From NCBI GenBank assembly GCA_964601165.1, contig CAZRMK010000001.1, positions 15,055 to 79,054 of the forward strand: DNA of 64,000 bases, read 5' to 3'. This stretch comes from Thiosulfativibrio sp964601165. GTDB lineage: Bacteria > Pseudomonadota > Gammaproteobacteria > Thiomicrospirales > Thiomicrospiraceae. The translations under genes were made by a program, and so were the position numbers. A model generated the notes under the pieces. The model ran no database searches. It saw nothing but the letters and a program-made list of their open reading frames with translations, and had not been told where the DNA came from. Position 1 is the first letter of the stretch. The number at the start of each line of letters is the position of its first letter. Below, piece by piece: positions 44,040 through 52,071 of the stretch.

Positions 44040-44681
44040 TTAATCAACCCCTAATATTTTGTGAGTTTGTATGCTTATTTTCCACTGAGGGTGTTGTAGG
44101 CAATAGTCTAGACAAGCGTTTAAGTTGGTGTGAGTTGATTTAGGTTCTTGGGTGTCAAGCGGCTGTAAGTAAAAATGTTCAAAATTTAAATCAGCAAATT
44201 GTTTAGGATGATTTTTTTCTTGTGGATAAACTAATTTAAGTTCGTGACCAGTATGTACAATTATCTTGGCATCGGCTTTTGGACTAACGCAAATCCAGTC
44301 AATGTTGTTTGGGGGTGATTTAGTACCATTGGTTTCTACGGCTATTTCAAACCTGTGATGATGTAATGTGTCTATTAAGTTTTGATCAACTTGTAGCAAG
44401 GGTTCGCCACCAGTTAATACTACAAATGGGGCAATGCTAGTTTTTGGCCAAAAGTTTAGTAGGTGCTGTGCTAGTGCTTTTGCGGTTTTAAAGCTACCAC
44501 CGTTTTGACCATCTGTGCCAATAAAGTCGGTGTCACAAAATTGACAAACAGAGTTTACTCTGTCTTCTTCGCGCCCTGTCCAAAGATTGCACTGGGTGAG
44601 TCGGCAAAAGATAGCTGGTCGCCCTGAATGAAACCCTTCTCCTTGAACAGAATAAAAGACCTCTTTTACTCGGTATCCCAT
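44040..44681 (-). CDS. queE: 7-carboxy-7-deazaguanine synthase QueE
   Basis: 213 residues. A radical-SAM enzyme of queuosine synthesis with the unusual CX14CX2C cluster motif (C-NLWTGREEDRVNSV-C-QF-C near residues 32-50) and ETNGTKSPP and LTGGEPLLQ motifs. It ring-contracts carboxytetrahydropterin to CDG. No queC, queD or queF gene is adjacent. It is convergent with the ChaN-like gene (10-base gap). Confidence 0.93.
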   Translation of the reverse strand: MGYRVKEVFYSVQGEGFHSGRPAIFCRLTQCNLWTGREEDRVNSVCQFCDTDFIGTDGQNGGSFKTAKALAQHLLNFWPKTSIAPFVVLTGGEPLLQVDQNLIDTLHHHRFEIAVETNGTKSPPNNIDWICVSPKADAKIIVHTGHELKLVYPQEKNHPKQFADLNFEHFYLQPLDTQEPKSTHTNLNACLDYCLQHPQWKISIQTHKILGVD

Positions 44682-44729
44682 GATTTCCCTTTCTGAGAAT
44701 GTTATAATTTTTTGTTAGTTAAGATTTAA

Positions 44730-44891
44730 CCTGAATCCGTGACGTTAATGCGGACAACAGGACGCAAGGATATTGGTTTAGCACGGGATTTAAAAAATAT
44801 TAGCTTCTCCCTTAGGTTAAGCGGGTATTTTTTAAACCTGTGATGAATCAATAGATTGTGTCCTGTGCCGTAGTAATGTCACGGATTTAGC
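44730..44891. repeat. MITE family D, about 162 bp, upstream of leuC
   Basis: Ends CCTGAATCCGTGACGTTAATGCGG and, inverted, GCTAAATCCGTGACATTACTACGG match over more than 20 bases. Inside there is a second inverted repeat TTTAAAAAATA/TATTTTTTAAA, so the whole folds as a long hairpin. The flanks TTTAA and TCTAA differ at one base, compatible with an aged 5-bp duplication. The ends start like those of family A (CCTRAATCC) and may be moved by a related enzyme. It occupies the space upstream of leuC, where a leucine-control region might be expected. Confidence 0.75.
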
Positions 44892-44913
44892 TCTAAGGTT
44901 GGGATTATAGCAA

Positions 44914-46338
44914 ATGTCAGGTAAGACGCTTTACGATAAATTATGGGAAAGCCATATTGTTCACCAAGAGGATGATGGAACGGCATTGATTTATATTGAT
45001 CGCCAGTTATTACATGAGGTAACTTCGCCACAAGCCTTCGAAGGATTGCGTCTTGCAAATCGCAAGCCTTGGAGAGTTGATGCCAACTTAGCTACCCCTG
45101 ACCATAACGTGCCGACGACGGCTTTTAATAGTATAGAAGATATTGTTGATCCTATTTCTCGTCTTCAGGTGCAAACACTTAACCTTAACACGGAAGAGTT
45201 TGGGATTACCGAATTTGGAATTGGCGACATTCGTCAGGGAATAGTGCATGTTGTTGGCCCAGAGGAAGGAGCAACTTTGCCGGGAATGACGTTGGTGTGT
45301 GGTGATTCTCATACCGCAACTCATGGTGCGTTAGGGGCGTTAGCTCATGGAATAGGAACTTCGGAAGTTGAGCATGTTTTGGCTACCCAATGCCTAATTC
45401 AAAAGAAAATGAAGAATATGCTAGTGAAGGTAAATGGTCGGCTTTCTGCTGGTGTAACTCCTAAAGATGTAGTTTTAGCTATTATTGGCAAAATTGGCAC
45501 AGCAGGGGGCAATGGTCATGCCATTGAGTTTGGTGGGCAGGTATTTCAAGATATGTCGGTTGAAGGGCGTATGACGGTATGTAATATGGCGATTGAGGCT
45601 GGTGCTCGTGTTGGTGTGGTGGCTGTGGATGAAAAAACTTTTGAGTATGTTAAGGGTCGTCCTTCTGCACCTAATGGAGAGAATTGGGAGGCAGCTGTTA
45701 GTAGTTGGCAAGATTTAAAGTCTGATCCTGATGCAGTATTTGATACCATTGTTGAGATGAATGGTGCTTTAATAGAGCCGCAAGTTTCTTGGGGAACATC
45801 GCCTGAGATGGTTGTTGATGTCAATGCTACCGTGCCTAATCCTGCTAATGAACCTGACGCGGTTAAAGCTGCTGGAATTCAGCGAGCATTAGATTATATG
45901 GGTCTACAAGCGGATATGAAGATTACTGATATTCCTGCTGACTATGTTTTTATTGGCTCTTGCACCAATTCAAGGATTGAAGATTTTCGTGCCGCAGCAA
46001 AAATTTTAAAAGGTCGTAAAGTAGCCTCTAGTGTTGAGCAGGCTTTAGCTGTTCCTGGATCTGGTTTGGTAAAAATGCAGGCGGAAAAAGAAGGTCTGGA
46101 CCAGATTTTTATTGCGGCAGGTTTTGAATGGCGTAATCCTGGTTGTTCAATGTGTTTAGCTATGAATGATGATAAATTGCCAGATGGTAAGCATTGTGCC
46201 TCAACTTCAAATCGTAATTTTGAAGGACGACAAGGTGCAGGAGGACGTACTCACTTGGTTAGTCCAGAAATGGCAGCGGCGGCTGCCATTGCAGGTCATT
46301 TTGTAGATGTACGTACTATGTTAGGTAGTGAAGTGTAA
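44914..46338 (+). CDS. leuC: 3-isopropylmalate dehydratase large subunit
   Basis: 474 residues, normal for LeuC. The 4Fe-4S ligands are in FIGSCTNSRIEDFRAAA and NPGCSMCLAMN; CGDSHTATHGALGALAHGIGTSEVEHVLATQ is also typical. With LeuD it isomerises 2-isopropylmalate to 3-isopropylmalate. TAATG overlap with leuD. A family D MITE lies immediately upstream. Confidence 0.96.
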   Translation: MSGKTLYDKLWESHIVHQEDDGTALIYIDRQLLHEVTSPQAFEGLRLANRKPWRVDANLATPDHNVPTTAFNSIEDIVDPISRLQVQTLNLNTEEFGITEFGIGDIRQGIVHVVGPEEGATLPGMTLVCGDSHTATHGALGALAHGIGTSEVEHVLATQCLIQKKMKNMLVKVNGRLSAGVTPKDVVLAIIGKIGTAGGNGHAIEFGGQVFQDMSVEGRMTVCNMAIEAGARVGVVAVDEKTFEYVKGRPSAPNGENWEAAVSSWQDLKSDPDAVFDTIVEMNGALIEPQVSWGTSPEMVVDVNATVPNPANEPDAVKAAGIQRALDYMGLQADMKITDIPADYVFIGSCTNSRIEDFRAAAKILKGRKVASSVEQALAVPGSGLVKMQAEKEGLDQIFIAAGFEWRNPGCSMCLAMNDDKLPDGKHCASTSNRNFEGRQGAGGRTHLVSPEMAAAAAIAGHFVDVRTMLGSEV

Positions 46339-46982
46339 TGAATAAATTTACTCAATTGACTGCTATTGTTGCCCCAATAGATCGTGCTAATGTTGATACT
46401 GATGCCATTATTCCGAAACAGTTTTTAAAGTCAATTAAGCGTTCAGGTTTTGGTCCTAATTTATTTGATGAATGGCGTTATGAAGACGTAGGTCAACCAG
46501 GAATAGATAGTTCTAAGCGGCCGTTAAGAAAAGATTTTGTGCTAAATCAACCTCGTTATCAAGGGGCGAATATTTTATTAGCTCGTGATAATTTTGGCTG
46601 TGGATCAAGTCGAGAGCATGCTCCTTGGGCATTAGAAGGTTATGGTTTTAAATCGGTAATTGCGCCGAGTTTTGCAGATATATTTTTTAACAATTGTTTT
46701 AAAAATGGAATTTTACCAATTGTTTTGGATGAAAAAGTAGTTGACGGATTATTTAATGAGGTTTTTGCTAAGGAAGGTTATCAATTATTTATTGATTTGA
46801 CAGAACAAACTATAACTAAGCCTGAAGGCGAAATTATTGCTTTTGAAGTGGATAAGTTTAGAAAGCATTGTTTGTTAAATGGCCTGGATGATATTGGCTT
46901 AACTTTACAGCATGCAGAAAAGATTAAATCTTTTGAAGAGATGCATAAATTAAAAAACCCTTGGTTGTTTGCAAAAGATTAA
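46338..46982 (+). CDS. leuD: 3-isopropylmalate dehydratase small subunit
   Basis: 214 residues. APIDRANVDTDAIIPKQFLKSIKRSGFG at the start and DNFGCGSSREHAPWALEGYGFKSVIAPSFADIFFNNCFKNG are characteristic of the swivelling small subunit. Its ATG overlaps the leuC stop by one base. The TAA is one base before a family A MITE, which separates leuD from leuB. Confidence 0.96.
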   Translation: MNKFTQLTAIVAPIDRANVDTDAIIPKQFLKSIKRSGFGPNLFDEWRYEDVGQPGIDSSKRPLRKDFVLNQPRYQGANILLARDNFGCGSSREHAPWALEGYGFKSVIAPSFADIFFNNCFKNGILPIVLDEKVVDGLFNEVFAKEGYQLFIDLTEQTITKPEGEIIAFEVDKFRKHCLLNGLDDIGLTLQHAEKIKSFEEMHKLKNPWLFAKD

Positions 46983-46983
46983 A

Positions 46984-47144
46984 CCTAAACCCTGCAAGTG
47001 ATTGCACATATATAGCACAAGCTCTTGATTCATATAGCGAATTTTAATTCTTCGGCAATATCAATAAGTATTCCGCTAGAACTAAAATCACTCTATAAAT
47101 AAACATCTTGCACTATGTATGCACAAACACTCGCAGGGTTCAGG
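46984..47144. repeat. MITE family A, full length 161 bp
   Basis: Ends CCTAAACCCTGCAAGTGATTGCACATATATAGC and, inverted, CCTGAACCCTGCGAGTGTTTGTGCATACATAG. The core AATTTTAATTCTTCGGCAATATCAATAAGTATTCC is the same as in the 54116 copy. Flanks TTAAA and TAAAA differ at one position. It splits leuCD from leuB in what would otherwise be one operon. Confidence 0.87.
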
Positions 47145-47167
47145 TAAAAAATATAGAGAAATAAAAA

Positions 47168-48241
47168 ATGACAAAACAAATATTAGTATTACCCGGCGAC
47201 GGCATAGGGCCTGAAATTACCGTAGAAGCTGTTAAGGTTTTAGAAGCCTTAAAAATATCAGCAGGGTTAGATGTTGTCTTATCTGAAGACTTGGTGGGTG
47301 GTGCAGCCTATGATATTTATGGAGTGCCTTTGTCGGATGAAACTATGGCAAAAGCACAAGCTGCGGATGCAGTTTTATTAGGAGCGGTAGGCGGCTATAA
47401 GTGGGAGTCTTTGGATATTGCAGTTAGACCAGAAAAAGGTTTGTTACGGTTACGCTCTGAAATGCAGTTATTTGCCAATTTACGTCCAGCTTATTTATTT
47501 CCACAATTAGCCAATGCCTCTACTTTAAAGCCTGAAGTAGTCGCGGGATTAGACATTTTAATTGTACGCGAGTTAACTGGTGGTATTTATTTTGGTCAGC
47601 CTCGTGGCATTCGTACCTTAGATAATGGTGAGCGTCAGGGTTATAATACCTATGTTTATTCGGAGTCTGAAATTCGTCGTATTGGTCATGTAGCTTTTCA
47701 GGCGGCGATGAAACGTGATAAAAAATTAACCTCCGTTGATAAAGCAAATGTGCTTGAAGTAACAGAATTGTGGCGTGAGGTGATGGATGAGATTGCAACA
47801 GAATATCCGCAAGTTGAGCTAAAGCATATGTATGTTGATAATGCCGCTATGCAGTTAATACTTAACCCGAAGCAATTCGATATTATGGTAACAGGTAATA
47901 TGTTTGGTGATATTTTGTCAGATGAAGCTGCTATGTTAACCGGTTCAATAGGCATGCTGGCATCAGCCTCTTTAGATGCTAATAACAAGGGCATGTATGA
48001 ACCAAGTCATGGTTCTGCACCTGATATTGCAGGGCAAAATATTGCTAATCCTTTAGCAATAATTTTATCGGTGGCGATGATGCTGAGATATAGTTTAGGG
48101 CAGGAGGCTTTGGCGGTTAAAATTGAAACGGCAGTGGCATCGGTATTAGATCAAGGTTTGCGTACCAGTGATATTTGGTCGGCAGGTATGACTAAGGTTG
48201 GTACTGCAGAAATGGGAGATGCGGTCGTTGCCGCTTTGTAG
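47168..48241 (+). CDS. leuB: 3-isopropylmalate dehydrogenase
   Basis: 357 residues. LPGDGIGPEITVEAVKVLEAL at the start, LIVRELTGGIYFGQPRG, and YEPSHGSAPDIAGQNIANPLAIILSVAMML near the end are the family signatures. It oxidatively decarboxylates 3-isopropylmalate with NAD+. GAGAAATAAAAA precedes the ATG. It is downstream of leuCD but after a MITE, so it may depend on read-through or a promoter in the repeat. Confidence 0.97.
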   Translation: MTKQILVLPGDGIGPEITVEAVKVLEALKISAGLDVVLSEDLVGGAAYDIYGVPLSDETMAKAQAADAVLLGAVGGYKWESLDIAVRPEKGLLRLRSEMQLFANLRPAYLFPQLANASTLKPEVVAGLDILIVRELTGGIYFGQPRGIRTLDNGERQGYNTYVYSESEIRRIGHVAFQAAMKRDKKLTSVDKANVLEVTELWREVMDEIATEYPQVELKHMYVDNAAMQLILNPKQFDIMVTGNMFGDILSDEAAMLTGSIGMLASASLDANNKGMYEPSHGSAPDIAGQNIANPLAIILSVAMMLRYSLGQEALAVKIETAVASVLDQGLRTSDIWSAGMTKVGTAEMGDAVVAAL

Positions 48242-48254
48242 AGGCTTGCTTTGA

Positions 48255-49226
48255 GTGAGAAATTATTTTAGTATCACCATTAGTGATGTACATGGTTCGA
48301 GAACCTACTCTTTTAAACAGTTCATTAAAAAGTTTATTAAATATTTAATTCTTTTTATATTGTTAGTATTGTTTGTCGGTGCTGCTACTATTTGGTGGCT
48401 AAATAAGCAGGCCTTGGAGCTTGAAAATAAACGGCAACAAGAGGAAATGCAGCATCAAAGCTCTTTGTTAGAGCATCAAAAAGCTTATATTTTGTTAGAT
48501 AACAATAAGCGTGATTTACAGGCAGATTTAGATAATAAATTAAGAGAACTTGAGTTTTTAGATAGTACGCTTCAAGGCTTGGAGGAATTACTGGGTCAAA
48601 CCCCAAGAGAAGCACTGCCCCTAGAAGAGCGAGTTAAAATGGTACAGCTTTCCACAATAGAAAAATCGCTGGCTTTTGATCTTATTCCTAGTGGCTTTCC
48701 GGTAACAGATGTAAAAAGCAAGTCTAGTGGTTTTGGTTATCGAATTCACCCAATTGATAAGGTTAGGAGGTTTCATCACGGGTTAGATTTTCGTGGCAAA
48801 ATAGGAACTCCAGTGTTTTCAACCGCTGATGGGGTGGTTGAATATGCCGGTTACAACAAAGGTAGTGGTTTTGGGAATATGGTTATTGTCACTCATGCTA
48901 ATGGTTTTAGAACTCTTTATGCACATTTGAATAAAGTTTTGGTTACCAGGGGGCAAGTGGTTACCAAAGGCATGAAAGTTGGTGAACTTGGTAATACGGG
49001 AAGGTCAACAGGACCTCATTTGCATTATGAAATAATATTTTTAGGGCGAAAGCTTGACCCAAAACCTTTTGTGTATTGGGATTTTGATAATTATGAAGCT
49101 ATTTTTACTGAAGTTAAGGGGATTCCATGGGCATCTTTAATGCAAAGAATAAGAAACCACGTCCAGAAGGTGGAAGAACAATTATTGCCTCTGGCTGTAA
49201 AATCAGCGGAGAATTCGCCGAGCTAA
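48255..49226 (+). CDS. M23-family murein endopeptidase-like membrane protein
   Basis: 323 residues. A transmembrane segment (YLILFILLVLFVGAATIWWL, about residues 30-50) is followed by a coiled coil (55-110) and a complete LytM/M23 domain: SGFGYRIHPIDKVRRFHHGLDFRG, NMVIVTHANGFRTLYAHL and GNTGRSTGPHLHYEI with all zinc ligands (H-x3-D, HxH). It should cut peptidoglycan cross-links on the periplasmic side. Its 3' end overlaps the bactofilin gene by 100 bases in a different frame; M23-bactofilin pairs are linked to cell shape in other bacteria. Start GTG at 48255. Confidence 0.9.
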   Translation: MRNYFSITISDVHGSRTYSFKQFIKKFIKYLILFILLVLFVGAATIWWLNKQALELENKRQQEEMQHQSSLLEHQKAYILLDNNKRDLQADLDNKLRELEFLDSTLQGLEELLGQTPREALPLEERVKMVQLSTIEKSLAFDLIPSGFPVTDVKSKSSGFGYRIHPIDKVRRFHHGLDFRGKIGTPVFSTADGVVEYAGYNKGSGFGNMVIVTHANGFRTLYAHLNKVLVTRGQVVTKGMKVGELGNTGRSTGPHLHYEIIFLGRKLDPKPFVYWDFDNYEAIFTEVKGIPWASLMQRIRNHVQKVEEQLLPLAVKSAENSPS

Positions 49227-49570
49227 ACGGCGTTTTACATGTTGACGGTCATCTAGAAGGTGTGATTGAATCAGAGTTTGATATTTCTATTGGTGAATCT
49301 GGATTAGTTTCTGGTTTGATAAAAGCTGATAATATTGTAGTTAGTGGTGCTTTGGAAGGTAAAATTATTTGTCAATCTATTGAGGTATTATCTACAGGAA
49401 AAGTGGTAGGAGAGGTCATTTCTGGAGAGATGAAAATTGAATCTGGTGGACGCTTTATTGGTGAAAGCAAAGAATTAACGGAAGAAGGTTTAATTGTAAG
49501 CTTTCCTGAAGAAGAGTTGTTGGAACATAAAGCTGAAGTTGAAGAAATAGTTTTAGAGGATAAAAGGTAA
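49127..49570 (+). CDS. Bactofilin (DUF583) cytoskeletal protein
   Basis: 147 residues. The centre (about 20-110) is a right-handed beta-helix with regular short repeats: ASGCKISGEFAELNGVLHVDGHLEGVIESEFDISIGESGLVSGLIKADNIVVSGALEGKI. That is the bactofilin core; the ends are charged and disordered. Bactofilins polymerise without nucleotide and position wall enzymes. The start at ATG 49127 lies 100 bases inside the M23 gene; CATGGGCATCTTTAATGC holds the start codon and there is GGGG just ahead. Confidence 0.9.
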   Translation: MGIFNAKNKKPRPEGGRTIIASGCKISGEFAELNGVLHVDGHLEGVIESEFDISIGESGLVSGLIKADNIVVSGALEGKIICQSIEVLSTGKVVGEVISGEMKIESGGRFIGESKELTEEGLIVSFPEEELLEHKAEVEEIVLEDKR

Positions 49571-49573
49571 AAG

Positions 49574-50596
49574 ATGTCTAAATTATATGATATTGCTGTA
49601 GTTGGAGCAACGGGTGCGGTTGGAGAAACTATTTTAAAGGTATTAGAAGAGCGTAATTTTCCAGTAGGAAAATTATATCTGTTAGCCAGCAGTCGTTCTG
49701 CGGGTAAGAGAGTAGAGTTTAATGGCAAGTGGTTGGTGGTTGAGGATTTAGAAACTTTTGATTTCTCTCAAGTCCAAATTGGATTGTTTTCTCCAGGAGC
49801 AAATATTTCTAAGATTTATGCCCCTAAAGCAGCTGAGGCAGGTTGCGTGGTGATCGATAATACTTCTGAATTTCGTTATGATGACGATATCCCTTTAGTG
49901 GTTCCAGAGGTTAATCCAGCAGCCGTTGCTGATTATAAAAATAGAGGCATTATTTCTAACCCCAATTGCTCAACTATTCAAATGTTGGTAGCTCTCAAAC
50001 CTATTTATGATGCGGTGGGTATTAAGCGGGTGAATGTTGCAACTTATCAAGCGGTATCAGGAACTGGCAAAGAAGCTATTACTGAATTGGTTACTCAAAC
50101 TGCTAGTCTTTTAAATATGAAGCCGGTTGAGATCAAGGTTTACCCTAAACAAATTGCCTTTAACTGTATTCCCCAAATAGATGTCTTTATGGACAATGGC
50201 TACACCAAAGAAGAAATGAAAATGGTGTGGGAGACGAAAAAGATTATGGGAGATGATGCTATTTTAGTTAATCCAACAGCGGTTCGTGTGCCAGTATTTT
50301 ATGGTCATAGTGAGGCATTACATATTGAAACTGATCGAAAAATAACCGCTGCCGAAACTAAAGCTTTAATGGAGAAGACTGCTGGTATTGTACTGATCGA
50401 TGAGCAGGTTGACGGTGGTTATCCAACCGCAGTTAGTGATGCAGTAAATACTGACCCAGTTTATGTAGGGCGAATTCGTGAAGATATTTCAACCGAAAAT
50501 GGTATTAATATGTGGGTAGTTGCGGATAATGTTCGCAAAGGAGCGGCAACTAATACGGTTCAAATTGCGGAACTACTCATTAAGGATTATTTGTAG
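49574..50596 (+). CDS. asd: Aspartate-semialdehyde dehydrogenase
   Basis: 340 residues. VVGATGAVGETILKVLEERNFP binds NADP, GIISNPNCSTIQM has the catalytic Cys, and VRVPVFYGHSEALHIET near 225 is also conserved. This is the Pseudomonas/Vibrio-like short form. It feeds lysine, methionine and threonine; metZ lies 8 kb downstream. It begins three bases after the bactofilin stop; the asd-truA-trpF order is standard. Confidence 0.96.
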   Translation: MSKLYDIAVVGATGAVGETILKVLEERNFPVGKLYLLASSRSAGKRVEFNGKWLVVEDLETFDFSQVQIGLFSPGANISKIYAPKAAEAGCVVIDNTSEFRYDDDIPLVVPEVNPAAVADYKNRGIISNPNCSTIQMLVALKPIYDAVGIKRVNVATYQAVSGTGKEAITELVTQTASLLNMKPVEIKVYPKQIAFNCIPQIDVFMDNGYTKEEMKMVWETKKIMGDDAILVNPTAVRVPVFYGHSEALHIETDRKITAAETKALMEKTAGIVLIDEQVDGGYPTAVSDAVNTDPVYVGRIREDISTENGINMWVVADNVRKGAATNTVQIAELLIKDYL

Positions 50597-50619
50597 TTGA
50601 ATTATTTAGAATCTACGTT

Positions 50620-51405
50620 ATGCAAAAAATTGTTTTAGGCATAGAGTATCAAGGTACTCATTATTGTGGCTGGCAGTTTCAAGATCACTGTGATTCGGTA
50701 CAACAAAACTTGCAGAAAGCTTTAAGCTTTGTTGCTAATGAAGAGGTTAGTTTGTTTTGTGCGGGTCGCACCGATAGTGCAGTTCATGCCGTGGGGCAGG
50801 TGGTGCATTTTGAAACCCTTGCTACTCGACCTGATAGGGCTTGGACAGAAGGAGTGAATACTAAGTTGCCACGAGATATTCGTGTGATATGGGTAAAAAA
50901 GTTAGCGGATGATTTTCATGCTAGATTTTCGGCCATTGCTCGTCAGTATCGTTATGTAATTTTTAATCGTTCGGTTCACTCAGCGGTGCTGGCTAGCCGA
51001 GTTACTTGGATTGCTAAACCTTTAGATGAGGTTAAAATGCATGCATCTGCTCAAGCGTTGTTAGGGCAACAAGATTTTTCTTCATTTAGAGCCTCTGGTT
51101 GCCAAGCGAAACATGCTAATCGAGAAGTTCAGCATGTTTCTGTAACTCGTCGGGGAGATTTTGTGTTTTTAGACTTACAAGCCAATGCTTTTTTACACCA
51201 TATGGTTAGAAATATTGCAGGTTCTTTAATAGCTGTGGGTAGGGGCGAGCAGTCAGTAAATTATATGCAAGAGTTATTAGCTCTAAAAGATCGGCAAAAG
51301 GCAGGAGTTACGGCACCTGCGGCAGGCTTATATTTTGTTAATGCTATTTATCCTGATAAATGGAATATTCCACGAGTACCTGTTAATGAGATTTTGTGGG
51401 GATGA
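50620..51405 (+). CDS. truA: tRNA pseudouridine(38-40) synthase
   Basis: 261 residues. The catalytic Asp lies in GRTDSAVHAVGQVVHFET (commonly GRTDAGVHA; the A-G is S-A here). ARFSAIARQYRYVI and AFLHHMVRNIAGSLIAVGRGE are also family motifs. It modifies U38-U40 in the anticodon arm. Its TGA overlaps the trpF ATG by four bases. Confidence 0.95.
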   Translation: MQKIVLGIEYQGTHYCGWQFQDHCDSVQQNLQKALSFVANEEVSLFCAGRTDSAVHAVGQVVHFETLATRPDRAWTEGVNTKLPRDIRVIWVKKLADDFHARFSAIARQYRYVIFNRSVHSAVLASRVTWIAKPLDEVKMHASAQALLGQQDFSSFRASGCQAKHANREVQHVSVTRRGDFVFLDLQANAFLHHMVRNIAGSLIAVGRGEQSVNYMQELLALKDRQKAGVTAPAAGLYFVNAIYPDKWNIPRVPVNEILWG

Positions 51406-52043
51406 TAGCAAACCAACGTACTCGGGTTAAAATTTGTGGTATTACTAATACGGGCGATGCTATTGCTGCTGTTAATGCTGGTGCAGATGCTTTGGGTTTG
51501 GTGTTTTATCCACCGAGCCCGCGTTATGTAGAAATAGAACAGGCACAATTTATTGTTAGTAAATTACCTGCTTTTGTTACTACTACTGCCCTGTTTGTTA
51601 ACCCTCAGGTAGAGTTTGTAAAACAGGTTATTGGTGATGTCAAAGTTGATTTGCTTCAATTTCATGGCGATGAAACACCTGAATTTTGTCAGCAATTTGA
51701 TCGCCCTTATATTAAGGCGGTTCGGATGCAAGAGAATACAGACTTAATAGCGTTAAGTCAGACCTACTTTTCTGCTCAGAGTTTGTTATTAGATACCTAT
51801 AAAAAAGGCATTCCTGGTGGTACAGGAGAGTCTTTTAATTGGCAATGGTTAACTAAGTTTGATGGAAAAGTTGCTAAGTCTATTATTCTTGCTGGTGGAT
51901 TAACTGCAAATAATGTGTCGCAAGCGATTGAAAAAGTGCAACCGTGGGCAGTTGATGTGAGTGGTGGTGTAGAGAGTATGCCTGGCAAAAAAGATGAACA
52001 GGCTATGTTAGAATTTATAAAAAATGTAAATGGTGCAACCTAA
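51402..52043 (+). CDS. trpF: Phosphoribosylanthranilate isomerase
   Basis: 213 residues from ATG at 51402 (ATGA overlap with truA); an in-frame GTG six bases earlier also exists. VKICGITNTGDAIAAVNAGADALGLVFYPPSPRYV, LLQFHGDETPEFC and LAGGLTANNVSQAI...VDVSGGVES are the TrpF motifs. It catalyses the Amadori rearrangement in tryptophan synthesis. Its last codons GCA ACC TAA run into a family A repeat end (CCTAAATCCTGC), which therefore supplies the stop. Confidence 0.96.
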   Translation: MIANQRTRVKICGITNTGDAIAAVNAGADALGLVFYPPSPRYVEIEQAQFIVSKLPAFVTTTALFVNPQVEFVKQVIGDVKVDLLQFHGDETPEFCQQFDRPYIKAVRMQENTDLIALSQTYFSAQSLLLDTYKKGIPGGTGESFNWQWLTKFDGKVAKSIILAGGLTANNVSQAIEKVQPWAVDVSGGVESMPGKKDEQAMLEFIKNVNGAT

Positions 52044-52050
52044 ATCCTGC
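52039..52050. repeat. Solo family A end between trpF and trpB
   Basis: CCTAAATCCTGC with TGCAACCTAAA repeated right after it (TGCAACCTAAATCC-TGCAACCTAAA). It is a tiny fragment, but it provides the trpF stop codon and lies in the 28-base gap to trpB. Confidence 0.45.
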
Positions 52051-52071
52051 AACCTAAAAGTAGAGAGCTAA

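Noticed and set aside
47698..47994. Long antisense open frames over leuB, leuC, leuA and similar genes
   Set aside because: They mirror codon structure of well-supported genes, lack ribosome sites and show no family features.
48290..48315. tRNA T-arm-like GGTTCGAGAACC
   Set aside because: It lies in frame in the M23 gene and no acceptor stem or anticodon arm surrounds it. No tRNA or rRNA gene was found in the window.
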